From the NCBI GenBank assembly GCA_029990175.1, contig JARKIP010000065.1, positions 22,422,501-22,486,500 on the forward strand: DNA of 64,000 nucleotides, read 5' to 3'. Below are positions 62,955 through 64,000 of the stretch, piece after piece. Within the stretch, counting starts at the first letter, position 1; every line of letters starts with the position of its first letter. A program made the translations under genes and the position numbers. This DNA is from Petunia secreta. Lineage: Eukaryota > Streptophyta > Magnoliopsida > Solanales > Solanaceae. Under the pieces are notes generated by a model, which was not told where the DNA came from, ran no database searches, and saw nothing but the letters and a program-made list of their open reading frames with translations.

Positions 62955-64000
62955 ATGGCCGCAGACGTATACGATACCGTTGAAGTTCCGGTAAGCACTT
63001 TGGCCTACCTCTTGGCCGAGGTGAGATCCATAAGTTCGAGGTTTGACAACCTCAAAGAGGAATGGACCCCAAGTGTCCAAAGGGGTACCGAAGAAGGTAC
63101 TAGTGATGAAATGTTGGGCATTCCCCAACCGTTGGGCATTCCCCAACAAGTGGGCACTCCCCACAACTTGGGCATTCCCCAAGGTAATGATAAGCTTAAA
63201 ACGACACTTGTGGTACGGAGGAGTTTGGGTGCCATGAGTCTTGCGGAGTCGGAGCATGTGCAAAGAGAGAATCTCTTCTATGCTAGGTGTCGAGTGATGG
63301 GGCAAGTGTGCTCAATGAACATTGATTCAGGAAGTTGTGCTAACATAGTGAGTGAGACCTTGATTTCCCAATTACAATTGCCTACTATAACACATCCACA
63401 TCCCTACCGGTTACAATGGTTGAGTGAGTGTGGACAGTTGAGGGTGGTGAAGCAATCTTTGGTTGAGTTTGGCATTGGAAATTACCGAGATAAGGTAATG
63501 TTCGATGTAGTTCCTATGCAAGCTTGCCATCTCTTGTTTGGAAGGCCATGGCAATATGATCGGAGCGTAGTACATGATGGTAGGACCAACTCTTACATGG
63601 TCTTGCACGGTTCTAGGAAGTATGTACTAAAGCCCTTGACGCCCAAGCAAGTAAGCAATGACTATAGGATCATGAGGGAGTTGAAGGAAGCTGCTAAGGC
63701 CAAGTTACCCATGAAACTTGAGCCCAGAACCAACAATTTTATGGTCATGCCCTTGCGAGTTGAGAGTGAAGCATCACCCGGATCTATAATGGGCCTTGAG
63801 CGAAAAATGAAAGAAGTGAGGGAAGAGGGAATATCAAGTGAGAGTGAGGACACCCTTTGTTCTAACCACGTTCTATCTCCTTCTCCTTCTATTTGTTTTG
63901 GCTTATGTGTAGGTACTCTTGGAGGCGAGCTAGTGGAGCCTCAACCGGTTAGTAAGAAAGAGAGACAAGGGAATGGAGCCCTACATTGTGAGTTTCATGA
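62955..64000 (+). CDS. N3 Gag(N)-protease-acidic module fusion, open, partial
   Basis: 348 codons without a stop, running off the window. Residues 1-55: gag-like N-terminus (MAADVYDTVEVPVSTLAYLL). 56-78: four LG(I/T)PQ-like units. The capsid and zinc knuckle expected next are missing in frame. ~81-240: protease with VVRRSLGAMSLAE, CRVMGQVCSMNIDSGSCANI, HPHPYRLQWLSECGQLRVVK, FDVVPMQACHLLFGRPWQYD, so the active-site Asp is present. 240-300: linker. From ~297: SESEDTLCSNH, FGLCVGTLGGEL and EPQPVSKKERQGNGALHCEF, the start of the acidic module also seen in N1 and N2. The open frame suggests a young or selected copy. The fusion could make a protease-bearing protein of unknown role. Confidence 0.85.
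   Translation, partial: MAADVYDTVEVPVSTLAYLLAEVRSISSRFDNLKEEWTPSVQRGTEEGTSDEMLGIPQPLGIPQQVGTPHNLGIPQGNDKLKTTLVVRRSLGAMSLAESEHVQRENLFYARCRVMGQVCSMNIDSGSCANIVSETLISQLQLPTITHPHPYRLQWLSECGQLRVVKQSLVEFGIGNYRDKVMFDVVPMQACHLLFGRPWQYDRSVVHDGRTNSYMVLHGSRKYVLKPLTPKQVSNDYRIMRELKEAAKAKLPMKLEPRTNNFMVMPLRVESEASPGSIMGLERKMKEVREEGISSESEDTLCSNHVLSPSPSICFGLCVGTLGGELVEPQPVSKKERQGNGALHCEFH

Larger units (their letters stand above)
60904..64000 (+). mobile_element. N3: non-autonomous element, left part, runs off window
   Basis: 5' LTR 60904-61670, primer site 61673-61684, leader, then one open frame Gag N-terminus-protease-acidic module to the window end. No capsid, zinc knuckle, RT, RNase H or integrase has appeared where they should be. 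AAAGC (60899-60903) is the predicted target duplication. The only N-type copy here with an undisturbed coding start, so the best reference for the family. Confidence 0.85.

Noticed and set aside
1..64000. Any host gene or NLR/defence cluster
   Set aside because: Every stretch with coding character belongs to an LTR element. Remaining stretches are leaders, LTRs or untranslated ends.

Overview
The window is plant nuclear DNA made almost entirely of LTR retrotransposons inserted into one another. I see no host gene, tRNA, rRNA or CRISPR. The evidence is repeated TGATG...CATCA LTRs, primer-binding sites complementary to plant initiator tRNA-Met (TGGTATCAGAGC), Ty3/gypsy polyproteins (zinc knuckle, DSG protease, YFDD reverse transcriptase, RNase H, integrase) and one Ty1/copia element. 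The RT wording (KPGDEWKTAFKTKFGLYEWL), the tRNA-Met primer site and a pol C-terminus that runs into the LTR resemble the CRM (centromeric chromovirus) clade. That suggests centromeric or pericentromeric heterochromatin, probably of a eudicot, but species and clade cannot be fixed from memory alone.

Layout. 1-3637: minus-strand gypsy element E1 with one open frame running off the left edge. 3616-9307: tandem array of about seven 750-790 bp LTR-derived units in two alternating types. 9308-13133: decayed minus element E2. It is cut by minus element E3 (13134-16676, 28116-28183, 42458-43681). E3 contains E4 (plus, 16677-28110, duplication TTAGT), which contains E5 (18660-22587, duplication GACTT). 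E3 also contains E6 (minus, 28184-42452, duplication AACCT), which contains a copia element (30290-37047, duplication AAAGC). 43682-50199: LTR of E7, split by E8 (plus, 43787-49677, duplication GAGAG). 50200-56073: two minus elements, N1 and N2, that carry a coding module I do not recognise in place of RT-RNase H-integrase. 56074-58888: E9 (plus). 58889-60589: E10 (minus), head to head with E9. 60590-60903: integrase tail of another element (E12). 60904-64000: N3 (plus), 5' LTR, leader and an intact reading frame running off the right edge.

The most interesting content is the N1/N2/N3/E5 group. These are apparently non-autonomous elements that keep LTRs, primer site, leader, polypurine tract and a gag N-terminus plus protease, but carry an acidic region followed by a Cys-rich domain built of a repeated CPIDLF...SFGDIS...IDTWLYHKS unit. 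Shared cis-features recur across the families: a TATA box inside a covarying inverted repeat, a GC-rich quasi-palindromic module (GCGATCGC or GGCGGNCCGCC) of matching type in LTR and leader, a branchpoint/pyrimidine-tract/AG just before gag, and an 18-nt hairpin beside the polypurine tract. Most autonomous copies are broken by stops or frameshifts. They presumably supplied RT and integrase in trans while active.
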